Source of the DNA: Bog-473 sp963843365
GTDB taxonomy: Bacteria; Actinomycetota; Acidimicrobiia; Acidimicrobiales; RAAP-2
Direction: 5' to 3'
DNA: 64,000 nucleotides
Assembly: GCA_963843365.1 (NCBI GenBank)
Contig: CAWJKG010000003.1
Span: 372,001-436,000, forward strand
A program made the position numbers and the translations under genes. A model generated the notes under the pieces. It made no database searches and was not told the origin of the DNA. It worked only from the letters and a program-made list of their open reading frames with translations. Positions 36,504-48,400 of the stretch are shown here, piece after piece (position 1 is the stretch's first letter; every line of letters begins with the position of its first letter).

Positions 36504-36908
36504 CTAGCCCAGGCTCTTGCAGCCGCTGGCGCCATCGTAGGGGACGGCACCGTTGCCGGTGTCGACGGAGACGGTCCCGCTGTTGTCAACGCTCAGCGTG
36601 TAGCCATTGGTCGTCACGGGAGCCGAGTGCAGGTACGTCCCAGTCAGGCTGTCGATGTCGAAGCCAGTCGGCAGGACGGTCCCGTTTGCCGCCTCGTAGG
36701 CGTCGACCGCAACTTCCACCGTCTTGCCGTCGGTCGTGCACGCAGCCGCCTTACTCTGACCGGACACTCCCGTGAGGGAGAAGACCACGATCGCGGCGAG
36801 GATGCCGAGAACCACAATGACGATGAGCAGTTCGATCAGGGTGAAACCGTGTTCGCTGGCTTCGCCCGAGCTTCTACGCTTCATAATTTCTTGGTGACGC
36901 TCAAACAC
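36504..36908 (-). CDS. pilA: Major type IV pilin PilA
   Basis: A 134-residue prepilin. After a charged leader the cleavage region is SEHG-FTLIELLIVIVVLGILAAIVVF, with Glu5 and the long hydrophobic helix. The mature part is short and has two Cys (AAACTTDGKT, GASGCKSLG) that could form the D-region disulfide. GTG 36908 has AAAGGCGG at proper spacing; ATG 36884 would give a 13-residue leader. It is flanked by a promoter-like site upstream and a strong terminator downstream, as expected for a highly expressed subunit. Confidence 0.93.
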   Translation of the reverse strand: MFERHQEIMKRRSSGEASEHGFTLIELLIVIVVLGILAAIVVFSLTGVSGQSKAAACTTDGKTVEVAVDAYEAANGTVLPTGFDIDSLTGTYLHSAPVTTNGYTLSVDNSGTVSVDTGNGAVPYDGASGCKSLG

Positions 36909-37268
36909 GCGGTGTACCGCCTTTCTCAGTCGGGCTTGCCTTGCCCGGCTCTTTAGTGAAGGGAAGTCCGAACGGACGCCCCTGTTTCGTCACGATGCCT
37001 TTCCTGACGAGGGGTTTATGGTAACCCGCCGCCGACCTTCTCTTCAAGGGTCAAAATGCCCACTGACCAGGATGTTTGGTTCAGTTGTGCAACTCTTGTT
37101 ACAACTATCGCCCACCAGAGAGCGATAGCCAATTATCGGCCGCAGAAACTTTGGTCTTTAGCAAAAATAGGATTGACTCCGGGGAACGCACGCCAAGAAC
37201 TCGGGAGCACGGTGCGGGCTCCCGAGGATGGCACTCCGGCGTCGCTCGGAACAGGCTCGTTCGGAAGG
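36909..37268. other. pilA leader and upstream region
   Basis: About 360 bp between pilC and pilA with no gene. On the minus strand it contains a promoter-like pair at 37047-37018 and then a leader of about 100 bases with small hairpins (CGGGC/GCCCG near 36940-36920 and GCGG/CCGC near 36920-36910). No known riboswitch pattern could be matched. Confidence 0.55.
37018..37047 (-). promoter_or_regulatory. Possible pilA promoter
   Basis: TTGAAG (37047-37042) and TACCAT (37023-37018) are separated by 18 bases. The same -10 wording, TACCAT, is seen in front of the P450 operon. It lies about 110 bp before the pilA start. Confidence 0.4.
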
Positions 37269-38486
37269 TCAGCCGATGTTGACTTGACGGTAGATGCCGT
37301 ACATGGCGGAGACCAAGGCGATCGCCACGAAGCCGACAATCAGACCCATGAAAATGATGATGGCTGGCTCGAACAAGCTGGTGAAGTGCTTGACCTTGAT
37401 CTCGAGTTCGCGGTGGTAGAAGGCGGCCGCCGTTGTCAGTTGTTTGTCGAGCGTCCCTGTTTCTTCACCGACGCGGAACATTTGACGCGCTGCAGCCGGG
37501 AAGAGCCCAGTGTCTGCGAGTGGCTGCGCCAGTCCTGCGCCCTCCATCATCTGCCCTCGGACATGGTTGAGGCCGTTGCTGTAGACCGCATTGTTTGATG
37601 CTTCCGCTGTAACGCTCATCGCTCGCGGAAGGTCGACGCCTGCCGTGACGAGCGAGGCCAATACTCGACATACGCGCTCGACAATCGCAGCTTGGAGAAG
37701 GCTCCCAGCAACGGGAAGCTTCAGAAAGACGGAATCCAACCAAGCACGCCCGCCGCGTGAACGTCTCAATGCTATGGAGCCCACAACGATGATCAGGATG
37801 ATGCCACCGATGGCCCACCACCAGGTACTGATGAACCCTGAAATGCTCAGCAGCATGCGCGTTGGCAGCGGTAGTTTTGCATTGAGTGAGGAGAAGAAGG
37901 TCCGGAACTTGGGAAGCACGAAGGTGGCCAGGATGATGACTGTGCCGACGGCCATTACCGCAACCACGGCAGGGTAGATCAGGGCCGATGTCACTGCAGA
38001 TCGTGCTTCGATGTCGGTTTCGAGGTAAGTCGCTAGCTCCAAGAGGACGGTGTCGAGGGTTCCTGTGAGTTCGGCGGACTCCAAGACGGCAACGTAGTAG
38101 CGAGGGAAGGCTTCGGGGTGAGATCCCGCGGCGGAAGCGAACGTGTCTCCCGCTTGAAGCTCGCTCACCATATCGAGCAGAACCTTCTTGAGCAGTTTGT
38201 CCGTGGTCTCTTCGGAGATCAGTTCGAGTGCTTCCATAATTGGGATGCCTGCCTCCACGAAGACGCTGAGCTGGCGCGAAAAGTGCATGATCTCCTTGCG
38301 CGCTACTCGCTTCTTTGTGATTTCGAACTTGAGGATGCTCTTGTGTTCCTTCACTTCGATGGGGTGCAGGCCACGTTGAATAAGCATGAGGTGTGCCGCA
38401 CTTGCAGACGCGGCCTTCTCGGTTCCACTTACCTTGTTCCCGCTGTCATCGAGTGCGTTATAGCGGTAACTCTCCATCGTGCTCAT
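37269..38486 (-). CDS. pilC: Type IV pilus inner-membrane platform protein PilC
   Basis: A 405-residue protein with two T2SSF domains: HFSRQLSVFVEAGIPIMEALELISEET and VCRVLASLVTAGVDLPRAMSVTAEAS, each followed by hydrophobic helices (AVVAVMAVGTVIILATFVLPKF, ending AIIIFMGLIVGFVAIALVSAMYGIY). The N-terminus (SYRYNALDDSGNKVSGTEKAASAS) is typical. It links PilB and PilT to the growing fibre. GAGGAG precedes the ATG. It sits 17 bp after pilB. Confidence 0.93.
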   Translation of the reverse strand: MSTMESYRYNALDDSGNKVSGTEKAASASAAHLMLIQRGLHPIEVKEHKSILKFEITKKRVARKEIMHFSRQLSVFVEAGIPIMEALELISEETTDKLLKKVLLDMVSELQAGDTFASAAGSHPEAFPRYYVAVLESAELTGTLDTVLLELATYLETDIEARSAVTSALIYPAVVAVMAVGTVIILATFVLPKFRTFFSSLNAKLPLPTRMLLSISGFISTWWWAIGGIILIIVVGSIALRRSRGGRAWLDSVFLKLPVAGSLLQAAIVERVCRVLASLVTAGVDLPRAMSVTAEASNNAVYSNGLNHVRGQMMEGAGLAQPLADTGLFPAAARQMFRVGEETGTLDKQLTTAAAFYHRELEIKVKHFTSLFEPAIIIFMGLIVGFVAIALVSAMYGIYRQVNIG

Positions 38487-38502
38487 CGCATTCTCCTCAT
38501 TC

Positions 38503-40302
38503 TCACAACGCGTAGATGCTTCTGATGACTTCGGACACCGTCGTCACGTCCTGAGCGACCAAATCGATCGCCTCCTGGCGCAGCGAGCGCATGCCCTGCC
38601 GCTCAGCGAGTCTTCGCAACTCATCCTGAGTGGCCCATCCCACAACCAGCCTTTTGATCTCCGGCGTCACCCGGAGCAGCTCGTAGACCCCTATCCGCTC
38701 CTGATAGCCCGTGCCGCTGCAGAAGTTGCAACCTTGACCGCGCACGAACTCGGTCTTTTCGGGTCCGCCGCTCTCCTCGTAAAAGGCACGTTCGGCGTCG
38801 GTCAGTGTGTACGCGGCTTTGCAGGAAGGGCAGATCCGTCGAACCAGTCGCTGGCCGACGATCCCAATCACGGAAGATGCGACCAGGAATGATTCGATTC
38901 CCATGTCCAGAAACCGGTGGAGAGCGGAAACCGAGTCCGTCGCATGCAGGGAGGAGAGGACGAAATGCCCGGTGAGCGCAGATTGCACCGCGATACGGGC
39001 AGTCTCGACGTCTCGGATCTCTCCGACCAGAATCACGTCGGGGTCCTGTCGCAGGATGGAGCGGAGACCCGTTGCGAATGTCAGTCCCGCCTGCTCGTTC
39101 GTTTGGATCTGATTGATGGAAGGGAAGACGTACTCGACGGGGTCTTCGATCGTCATCACGTTCCGGGTGAGATCGCTGATCTCGGTCAAGGTGGCGTAGA
39201 GGGTCGTGGTCTTCCCGCTGCCGGTCGGTCCCGCACACAGGACCATGCCAAAGGGTGCCCGGACGAAGTTGGTGTAGGTCTCGGCGGCCTCGTCGGGCAT
39301 GCCGAGCTCGCTGAGGCGAAGGACGGAGCGCGTTCGGTCAAGAAGCCTCATGACGCACTTCTCGCCCCAGATCGTGGCGAGCGTTGCCACTCGAACGTCA
39401 ACCTCTCGCCCGTCTATCTCTGTACGGAGTTGGCCATCTTGAGGTCTGCGTCGCTCGACTATGTTCATGCCGGCCATGATCTTGATTCGGCTGATAAGCC
39501 CGACGCCCATCGAAGAGGGCAGGGTCAAGACTTGCTTGAGAGCGCCGTCGATCCGATAGCGGACCCGAATGCCGAGTTCGGATGGCTCAATGTGCACGTC
39601 CGATGCCCGATCACGCATCGCTTGCGTGAGGATGCGGCCCACCACCTGGACGACAGGAGCATCGTCATCCACGACTTCAGGAGTGGTGGTCGATGATTCG
39701 ACAACTCGCCGCCGCGTGACCTCGACCGCCTCGAATGCCTCTACGAGATGGTCGAGGCCGCCGATGGCTCGGTAGTTGTTGTCGATGGCTCGGCGGATGT
39801 CCGCAGGCGGCGCCAACATCGGCAGGACCGTGGTACCGCTCGTCTGCGAGAGAAGCGCAATGAGCTCAGGCGAAGGCTGATCTGCCATCGCCACGTGGAG
39901 TCCGGATTCGTCCAGCGTTATCGGGATGACGAAATGCTCACGAGCCATCGCGTCCGGTACGAGGGCCAGAGCTTCGGGCTCGGGGCTTGTACGGCCAAGG
40001 TCGGCAACTGCCATGCCGTAGAGCTCCGCTCGGGCTGCGACGAGGTCGTGCTCGTCCAAGGCCCGCATGCGGATGAGCGCGTCTCCGAGGTCGGCGGCCG
40101 AGTGCGGCTCTGATGTGAGAGCTGCATCGAGCTGTTCCTGCGTGACGAGGTCACGCCGCAGCAATAGTGCCTGGAGTTCCAGGGTGCCCTGTCCGTTGAG
40201 GAGCGCAGCCGTGGGGGAGTAGCGCGGCGAGCCGCTCTCAGTGGGCGCGACGTCTTCTTGGGCTAGCCGACGCTCCCTACGTTCCTTTCTACTGAGCGCC
40301 AT
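38503..40302 (-). CDS. pilB: Type IV pilus assembly ATPase PilB
   Basis: A 599-residue GspE/PilB ATPase. An N-terminal MshEN-like domain (LLLRRDLVTQEQLDAALTSEP) precedes the motor: GPTGSGKTTTLYATL (Walker A), MTIEDPVEYVFP, DVILVGEIRDVETARIAVQSALTGHFVLSSLHATDSV. A zinc tetracysteine site reads RICPSCKAAY and GCNFCSGTGY. It powers pilus extension. The ATG at 40302 is preceded by AGAGGTGG. MshEN domains often bind c-di-GMP, so such control is possible but not shown. It is followed closely by pilC. Confidence 0.93.
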   Translation of the reverse strand: MALSRKERRERRLAQEDVAPTESGSPRYSPTAALLNGQGTLELQALLLRRDLVTQEQLDAALTSEPHSAADLGDALIRMRALDEHDLVAARAELYGMAVADLGRTSPEPEALALVPDAMAREHFVIPITLDESGLHVAMADQPSPELIALLSQTSGTTVLPMLAPPADIRRAIDNNYRAIGGLDHLVEAFEAVEVTRRRVVESSTTTPEVVDDDAPVVQVVGRILTQAMRDRASDVHIEPSELGIRVRYRIDGALKQVLTLPSSMGVGLISRIKIMAGMNIVERRRPQDGQLRTEIDGREVDVRVATLATIWGEKCVMRLLDRTRSVLRLSELGMPDEAAETYTNFVRAPFGMVLCAGPTGSGKTTTLYATLTEISDLTRNVMTIEDPVEYVFPSINQIQTNEQAGLTFATGLRSILRQDPDVILVGEIRDVETARIAVQSALTGHFVLSSLHATDSVSALHRFLDMGIESFLVASSVIGIVGQRLVRRICPSCKAAYTLTDAERAFYEESGGPEKTEFVRGQGCNFCSGTGYQERIGVYELLRVTPEIKRLVVGWATQDELRRLAERQGMRSLRQEAIDLVAQDVTTVSEVIRSIYAL

Positions 40303-40671
40303 CACGCCACCTCTTGCCTGCTGGGTGCGGACGATCCAGTTCTGAGGTTGCCCGCGCAGCCGCGAAGAACCGGCAGGGGTGCAACAGGACACCCCGAACA
40401 CCCTGCCCGAGGGCCTTTCGTTCGCCAAATGTGCATGATGAACTCCCGAGTGGTCCGCCACCACTCACCGCCAAATTTAGCCCCAATGGGGCAGGTGTCC
40501 GCCCACCAGAAGCCGCGGCCGCCTGTTCGGAATATCGGAACGTTTGGCCCGGTACTGAACGGTGCGACAGGAAATGGTCGTCACAACGCTTGGACAAACC
40601 TGGGGCTGTCTGCCGCTTGGAATTGGGAATTCCCTCTGAGTTGGGCTTGCCCGCCATGGTCTCGGCCTCGG
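40303..40671. other. Intergenic region upstream of pilB
   Basis: About 370 bp between the PilX-like gene and pilB. No gene is supported. It may hold a promoter for the pilB-pilC pair; none is clear. Confidence 0.5.
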
Positions 40672-42315
40672 TCAGGAGGTGACGGAGTAGATGTCGGCGG
40701 GTTCGTTGTAGGGCTGGGAGGCCGGATAACCGTTTGCTGGCGTGTAGGGAGAGGGGAGTGTGATGACGGGAAAATATTTGCTGCCTACAGCGAGGGAAGT
40801 CGGAGGAACGACCGTAATCGACGATCCGTTGACGACAGTCGACGTGGCACTGATCTGGCCTGTCCCATTGGTAACGCAGTTCGAAGCGTATGTCCCGTTG
40901 GTGTCCAGGCAGAACCCGACTGTCGAGCCCGTCAGAAAGTTGCCACCAGTGATGGTGATGGTGGCATTCGTGCCACGCCCGCCACTCGTGGGGCTCAGCC
41001 CGATGATGAATGGAACCTGGACGCCGTAATTGAAGATAGCCGCACTGTTGGGATTGGCGCTTTGTCCACCGAATGTCACGACTTGAACGTAATAGTTTCC
41101 GGTTGTCGTGACGGAAGGTGAGTTCGCCGTCATGGTGCTGTTCGACGAAATGATCACGTTGGTCGCCTGGAACTTGTTGGTTCCCGACCAGAACCAGACC
41201 TGGGCGGCAAAGTTCGACGCGTTGTAGAACCCGCTGCCCGTAATCGTGATCGTGCTCCCGCCGGTGATCGATCCTCCGATATAGGTCTGGTTGGGTACCA
41301 ATGCACCCGAGATGGCCGAGACCGAGGGAACGACGCTCGCAAAGCTGTACTGAAAGTCCACGTATGCGTGATGCGACGAGAGGTATGAACTCGTTCCGCC
41401 CGTCGTGGTAATCGTCACGAAGTAGTCGGTGCCTGTCATCACAGCTGGGGCGGGGACGGTGAGCGTGCAATTCGTTCCGCCAGGTCCGCTACACCCTACG
41501 AATGTCACCTGCGAGGCCTGGATGGTGATCACATTTCCGGCGCCATATTGGTCAGTGGTCGGCGTATTCGCAGGCGACCCACTACCCCCGGTTTCCTGAA
41601 TAAAGTTGACTGATGAACCCGCGACGAAGCCACTGCCCTGGATCGTGACGGTGGTGCCGCCGTTGATGCTTCCCGAGGTTGGCGAAATGGAGCTGACCGA
41701 CGGTACCGTGGGATTCCACTGCCAGCTGTTTTGAGTCATGCTCTGACCGCAGAGGCCGGTTTGGCTGCATTGCACCGGGTGGGCCGGCGGCACCCCGAGT
41801 CCAGGCGCGAAATCATCGAATGTCACGCTGGCCTGAAGCAGCGGCGCATTGCCGCACGTGCCCGGATCAGTGGTCTCAGTCGTCGGGCAGGCGGAGTAGG
41901 TGATGATCCGGCTGTTCTGACTGAAAGGTTGCCACACCATGGAGCACCAGACGTCGACGCTGATCCCATCGATTGCCTGAGGCTGCTGTGGATTGCCGTT
42001 GCTGTCGTACCAGCACGCCTGTGGTGGGCTCGCATTCTCGAGCTGGGTCGAGAAGGTGTAGCGGGTGTTCTGTATTGCCAGATTGACCGCGTCGGTCGCC
42101 GCATACTCGACGGATCGTTCGTTGCTGAAACTGGCGGTTGCCGTGAGACTGGTGCCGACCCAATTGAGCAAGGCGAGCACGACGAGGCTCACGACGACCA
42201 GAAAAATCATCGCGAGGATGAGGATGGCGCCGGCCTCATCTTGGTCCTCGGAGGGCGGGCCGAACGTCCCCGCCCTCCCGACCGCGCAGGTCTTGATCAG
42301 CGAGAGACGCTTCAT
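40672..42315 (-). CDS. PilX-like pilus protein with IPT/TIG domains
   Basis: A 548-residue protein. After a short leader it has AGAILILAMIFLVVVSLVVLALL, the membrane helix of PilX-type proteins that lack the full prepilin motif. A domain with several Cys follows (QACWYDSNGN, CGNAPLL, CSQTGLCGQ). Then come three IPT/TIG-type beta domains, each with a start such as VSSISPTSGSINGGTTVTIQGSGF or IIGLSPTSGGRGTNATITITGGNF. It is probably a minor, tip-located pilus or adhesin subunit. The ATG at 42315 is chosen because it begins MKRLSLIK right before the helix. Confidence 0.8.
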   Translation of the reverse strand: MKRLSLIKTCAVGRAGTFGPPSEDQDEAGAILILAMIFLVVVSLVVLALLNWVGTSLTATASFSNERSVEYAATDAVNLAIQNTRYTFSTQLENASPPQACWYDSNGNPQQPQAIDGISVDVWCSMVWQPFSQNSRIITYSACPTTETTDPGTCGNAPLLQASVTFDDFAPGLGVPPAHPVQCSQTGLCGQSMTQNSWQWNPTVPSVSSISPTSGSINGGTTVTIQGSGFVAGSSVNFIQETGGSGSPANTPTTDQYGAGNVITIQASQVTFVGCSGPGGTNCTLTVPAPAVMTGTDYFVTITTTGGTSSYLSSHHAYVDFQYSFASVVPSVSAISGALVPNQTYIGGSITGGSTITITGSGFYNASNFAAQVWFWSGTNKFQATNVIISSNSTMTANSPSVTTTGNYYVQVVTFGGQSANPNSAAIFNYGVQVPFIIGLSPTSGGRGTNATITITGGNFLTGSTVGFCLDTNGTYASNCVTNGTGQISATSTVVNGSSITVVPPTSLAVGSKYFPVITLPSPYTPANGYPASQPYNEPADIYSVTS

Positions 42316-42403
42316 CGTGCACCATCGCACAACATCGAAACGTACGGGTGGCCGTGTGACCAGAGGCTCATGGCCCGGGCGGAGGACATCAAGAGGCATC
42401 GCA

Positions 42404-45400
42404 TCAGTTCACCGCGATGTCCAGGCCGATGGTCGCCCATGCAACAGTGTTCGGGATGCTGAAGGTCTGGCTGGTACCCGTGGCGGTGCCGGTGTAGTAG
42501 GAGCCGACGCCATACCCGCCGCCGCTGGTTCCATTTGTCGTTGAGACGAGGTTCCAACCCGTTGGGGTAGTACCGAAGGTGCCAGAGTTCGCGCCGGTTC
42601 CGATGAAGCCGACCTCCAGGTCACCGGCGGCCGGAGCACTCGGAAGGATGACGGTTGGCGTTTTACTTGTGCCCGTGTCGGTGTCGCTATTGGCAATCGG
42701 CGCGGTGGTGTTGTTTCCGGCCAGGGCCAGGACGTCGACTTCGATATCGCTCTGGCTATTGGTTCCGAATGAAGCGGTGACGGTCGCGCCCGCTCCGCTT
42801 GCCTTCACCCAGAAGGCCCACTCAGCGTTGCTGCTGCCGGGAGTCGCTGTGGTGACGAGCGTTGCCGTGCTACCCGTGGTTGCGCTTCCGGAGATCGTCG
42901 GAGTCGCGGGAGTGCCGAAGGTGTCGTCCGTGTAGACGAGCACCACGAGAGTCGTGCCTGCTGTTGGGGACGAGTTGAGCGTGACCGATTGGCTGGTGGG
43001 CGTCGTTATGCCGCCGCTGTTCGCGCTCTTTGCCTGGCTCACGCTGACCGGCGGGACAATCGTCACCGAGGTGGTGCCCCAGGTGGCGGCACCGTTCTTG
43101 GCCGTGATGGTCGGTGAGGCCGCCGTCTCGTCTCCGTAGTACTCGGTGGCCGTCCCGTTGCCGTTGGTGATGGTCAGCGTCCCTGTCCCACCGAGCGTCC
43201 CGGTCCCACCGTTGGTCGTGGCAAAGAAGCCCTTGGTCGACGAGGTGCTCAGCGTGAGCGTGGTGGTGCCGGTGCTGGTCGTGTTGTTGCCGAACTGGTC
43301 CTCGAGCTGGAGACCCAGCTTGATGTTGGTCGTGGTCGACGTAACGGCCGAAGTCGGTGTGGGTGTAATGACCACCTGGCTGGTCGCGGTGGCGGTCAGC
43401 GTCACCGAGGCGGTGCCCCAGGTGGCGGCACCGTTCTTGGCCGTGATGGTCGGGGTGGCCGCCGTCTCGTCCCCGTAGTACTCGGTGGCCGTGCCGACGC
43501 CGTTGGTGAAGGTGACCGTGGCCGTGGTGGTCCCACCAACGTGGTTGTTGGCGTTGGCGAAGAAGCCCTTGGCCGACGAGGTGCTCAGCGTGAGTGTGGT
43601 GGTACCGGTGCTCGTGGCGTTGTTGCCGAACTGGTCCTGCAGCTGGAGTCCGAGGGCCACATTGGTGCTGGCCGAGACGCTGGTCGACGCCGGCGTCGGC
43701 GTGATCGCCACCTGGCTGGCCGCCCCGGCCGTGATTGTCACCGAAGTGGTGCCCCAGGTGGCGGCACCGTTCTTGGCCGTGATGGTCGGTGAGGCCGCCG
43801 TCTCGTCCCCGTAGTACTCGGTGGCCGTGCCGATGCCGTTGGTGAAGGTGACGGTGGCCGTGGTGGTTCCACCGGTGTGGTTGTTGGTGGTGGCGAAGAA
43901 TCCCTTGGTCGACGAGGTGCTCAGCGTCAGCGTCGTGGTGCCCGTGCTCGTGACGTTGTTGCCGAACTGGTCGACGAGCTGGAGTCCGAGGGCCACGTTG
44001 GTTGTGGCCGAAACGTTGGTCGACGCCGGCGTCGGCGTGATCGCCACCTGGCTGGCCGCGGTAGCGGTCAGCGTCACCGAAGTGGTGCCCCAGGTGGCGG
44101 CACCGTTCTTGGCCGTGATGGTCGGTGAGGCCGCCGTCTCGTCCCCGTAGTACTCGGTGGCCGTGCCGACGCCGTTGGTGAAGGTGACCGTGGTGGAGGC
44201 GCCGAGCGTCCCGGTCCCACCGTTGGTCGTGGCGAAGAAGCCCTTGGCCGACGAGGTGCTCAGCGTGAGCGTGGTCGTGCCCGTGCTCGTGGCGTTGTTG
44301 CCGTACTGGTCCTCGAGCTGGAGTCCGAGGGCCACGTTGGTGGTGGCCGAGACGTTGGTCGATGCCGGCGTCGGCGTGACGAGGACCTGGGTGGCTGGGC
44401 CCGCGTTGTTGGTCTCGCTGAACGTCGGGGGGGCCGCGACGCCGGTGGCGGCCGTGGTCACGCTGTAGGCGGCGCCGGACCTGGTGTTGGCCGTGAAGGT
44501 CGCGGCGGTGGCCTGCCCGGCGGCATTGGTCGCCACGACGCACTGGTAGCTCTGGGGGTTGCCACCCGAACAGGTGCCGAAGGTCCCCGAGGCGCCCGTG
44601 GCCGGGGCGGCGAAGGTCACGTTGACTCCGGCGACCGGGTTGCCGAACTGGTCGACGTCTTGGACCTCGAGTGCGGTCCCGAACGCCGCACCGACCGCGG
44701 CACTCTGGTTGTTGCCCTGGACGATCGTCATGGTGTCACCGGTCGTCTGGGCGGTGATCGTCACTGAGGCGCTGCCCCAGGTGGCGGCACCGTTCTTGGC
44801 CGTGATGGTCGGTGAGGCCGCCTTCTCGTCCCCGTAGAACTCGGTGGCCGCCCCCACCCCGTTGGTGATGTTCACCGTCGCTGTCCCACCGAGCGTGCCG
44901 GTCCCACCGTTGGCGTTGGCGAAGAAGCCCTTGGTCGACGAGGTGCTCAGCGTCAGCGTCGTGGTGCCCGTGCTGGTCGTGTTGTTGCCGTACTGGTCCT
45001 CGAGCTGGAGTCCGAGGGCCATGTTGGTGGTGGCCGAGGCGCTGGCCGACGCCGGAACCGGCGTAATCGCCACCTGGCTGGTCGCGGTGGCGGTCAGCGT
45101 CACCGAGGTGGTGCCCCAGGTGGCGGCACCGTTCTTGGCCGTGATGGTCGGTGAGGCCGCCGTCTCGTCCCCGTAGTACTCGGTGGCCGTGCCGACGCCG
45201 TTGGTGAAGGTGACCGTGGTGGAGGCGCCGAGCGTCCCGGTCCCACCGTTGGTCGTGGCGAAGAAGCCCTTGGCCGACGAGGTGCTGAGTGTCAGCGTCG
45301 TGGTGCCGGTGCTCGTGGCGTTGTTGCCGAACTGGTCCTGCAGCTGGAGTCCGAGGGCCACATTGGTGCTGGCCGAGACGCTGGTCGACGCCGGCGTCGG

Positions 45401-48400
45401 CGTGATCGCCACCTGGCTGGCCGCCCCGGCCGTGATTGTCACCGAAGTGGTGCCCCAGGTGGCGGCACCGTTCTTGGCCGTGATGGTCGGTGAGGCCGCC
45501 GTCTCGTCCCCGTAGTACTCGGTGGCCGTGCCGATGCCGTTGGTGAAGGTGACGGTGGCCGTGGTGGTTCCACCGGTGTGGTTGTTGGTGGTGGCGAAGA
45601 ATCCCTTGGTCGACGAGGTGCTCAGCGTCAGCGTCGTGGTGCCCGTGCTGGTCGTCTTGTTGCCGAACTGGTCGACGAGCTGGAGCCCGAGGGCCACGTT
45701 GGTTGTGGCCGAAACGTTGGTCGACGCCGGCGTCGGCGTGATCGCCACCTGGCTGGCCGCGGTAGCGGTCAGCGTCACCGAAGTGGTGCCCCAGGTGGCG
45801 GCACCGTTCGAGGCGGTAATGGTCGGTGAGGCCGCCGTCTCGTCCCCGTAGTACTCGGTGGCCGTGCCGACGCCGTTGGTGAAGGTGACCGTGGTGGAGG
45901 CGCCGAGCGTCCCGGTCCCACCGTTGGTCGTGGCGAAGAAGCCCTTGGTCGACGAGGTGCTCAGCGTGAGCGTGGTCGTGCCCGTGCTCGTGGCGTTGTT
46001 GCCGTACTGGTCCTCGAGCTGGAGTCCGAGGGCCACGTTGGTGGTGGCCGAGACGTTGGTCGATGCCGGCGTCGGCGTGACGAGGACCTGGGTGGCTGGG
46101 CCCGCGTTGTTGGTCTCGCTGAACGTCGGCGGGGCCGCCACGCCGGTGGCGGCCGTGGTCACGCTGTAGGCGGCGCCGGACTTGGTGTTGGCCGTGAAGG
46201 TCGAGGCGGTGGCCTGCCCGGCGGCATTGGTCGCCACGACGCACTGGTAGCTCTGGGGGTTGCCACCCGAACAGGTGCCGAAGGTCCCCGAGGCGCCTGT
46301 GGCCGGGGCGGCGAAGGTCACGTTGACTCCGGCGACCGGGTTGCCGAACTGGTCGACGTCTTGGACCTCGAGCGCGGTCCCGAACGCCGCACCGACCGCG
46401 GCACTCAGGTTGTTGCCCTGGACGATCGTCATGGTGTCACCGGTCGTCTTGGCCGTGATCGTCACCGAGGCGCTGCCCCAGGTGGCGGCACCGTTCTTGG
46501 CCGTGATGGTCGGTGTCCCGGCCGTCTCGTCCCCGTAGAACTCGGTGGCCGCCCCCACCCCGTTGGTGATGTTCACCGTCGCTGTCCCACCGAGCGTGCC
46601 GGTCCCACCGTTGGCGTTGGCGAAGAAGCCCTTGGTCGACGAGGTGCTCAGCGTCAGCGTCGTGGTGCCCGTGCTGGTCGTGTTGTTGCCGTACTGGTCC
46701 TCGAGCTGGAGTCCGAGGGCCATGTTGGTGGTGCCCGAGGCGCTGGCCGACGCCGGAACCGGCGTGACGAGGACCTGGGTGGCTGGGCCCGCGTTGTTGG
46801 TCTCGCTGAACGTCGGCGGGGCCGCCACGCCGGTGGCGGCCGTGGTCACGCTGTAGGCGGCGCCGGACTTGGTGTTGGCCGTGAAGGTCGCGGCGGTGGC
46901 CTGCCCGGCGGCATTGGTCGCCACGACGCACTGGTAGCTCTGGGGGTTGCCACCCGAACAGGTGCCGAAGGTCCCCGAGGCGCCTGTGGCCGGGGCGGCG
47001 AAGGTCACGTTGACTCCGGCGACCGGGTTGCCGAACTGGTCGACGTCTTGGACCTCGAGCGCGGTCCCGAACGCCGCACCGACCGCGGCACTCTGGTTGT
47101 TGCCCTGGACGATCGTCATGGTGTCACCGGTCGTCTTGGCCGTGATCGTCACTGATGTGGTGCCCCAGGTGGCGGCACCGTTCTTGGCCGTGATGGTCGG
47201 TGTCCCGGCCGTCTCGTCCCCGTAGTACTCGGTGGCCGTCCCGTTGCCGTTGGTGATGTTCACCGTCGCTGTCCCACCGAGCGTGCCGGTCCCACCGTTG
47301 GCGTTGGCGAAGAAGCCCTTGGTCGACGAGGTGCTCAGCGTCAGCGTCGTGGTGCCCGTGCTGGTCGTCTTGTTGCCGAACTGGTCGACGAGCTGGAGTC
47401 CGAGGGCCACGTTGGTTGTGGCCGACGCACCGGCCGAGGTCGGTGTGGGGGTGATGACGACGAGGGCTGCGGACCCGCCGTTGATCGTCACCGAAGTGGT
47501 GCCCCAGCTGGCAGCACCGTTCGAGGCGGTAATGGTCGGTGAGGCCGCCGTCTCGTCCCCGTAGTACTCGGTGGCCGTGCCGACGCCGTTGGTGAAGGTG
47601 ACCGTGGTGGAGGCGCCGAGCGTCCCGGTCCCACCGTTGGTCGTGGCGAAGAAGCCCTTGGCCGACGAGGTGCTGAGTGTCAGCGTCGTGGTGCCGGTGC
47701 TCGTGGCGTTGTTGCCGTACTGGTCCTCGAGCTGGAGGCCCAGCTTGATGTTGGTCGTGGTCGAGGCGCCGGCCGAGGTCGGGGTGGGGGTGATCACGAC
47801 CTGCGATGGCGCCCCGGGGTTGTTGGTCTCGCTGAACGTCGGCGGGGCCGCCACGCCGGTGGCGGCCGTGGTCACGCTGTAGGCGGCGCCGGACTTGGTG
47901 TTGGCCGTGAAGGTCGCGGCGGTGGCCTGGCCGGCGGCATTGGTCGCCACGACGCACTGGTAGGTGTGCCCGCCGTTGCCACCCGAACAGGTGCCGAATG
48001 TCCCCGAGGCGCCCGTGGCCGGGGCGGCGAAGGTCACGTTGACTCCGGCGACCGGGTTGCCGAACTGGTCGACGTCTTGGACCTCGAGTGCGGTCCCGAA
48101 CGCCGCACCGACCGCGGCACTCTGGTTGTTGCCCTGGACGATCGTCATGGTGTCACCGGTCGTCTGGGCGGTGATCGTCACCGAGGCGCTGCCCCAGGTG
48201 GCGGCACCGTTCTTGGCCGTGATGGTCGGTGTCCCGGCCGTCTCGTCCCCGTAGTACTCGGTGGCCGTCCCGTTGCCGTTGGTGATGGTCACCGTCGCTG
48301 TCCCACCGAGCGTGCCGGTCCCACCGTTGGCGTTGGCGAAGAAGCCCTTGGTCGACGAGGTGCTCAGCGTCAGCGTCGTGGTGCCTGTGCTGGTCGTGTT

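Noticed and set aside
36909..37060. c-di-GMP riboswitch in the pilA leader
   Set aside because: Small hairpins exist, but the conserved GEMM core elements could not be found on the minus strand.
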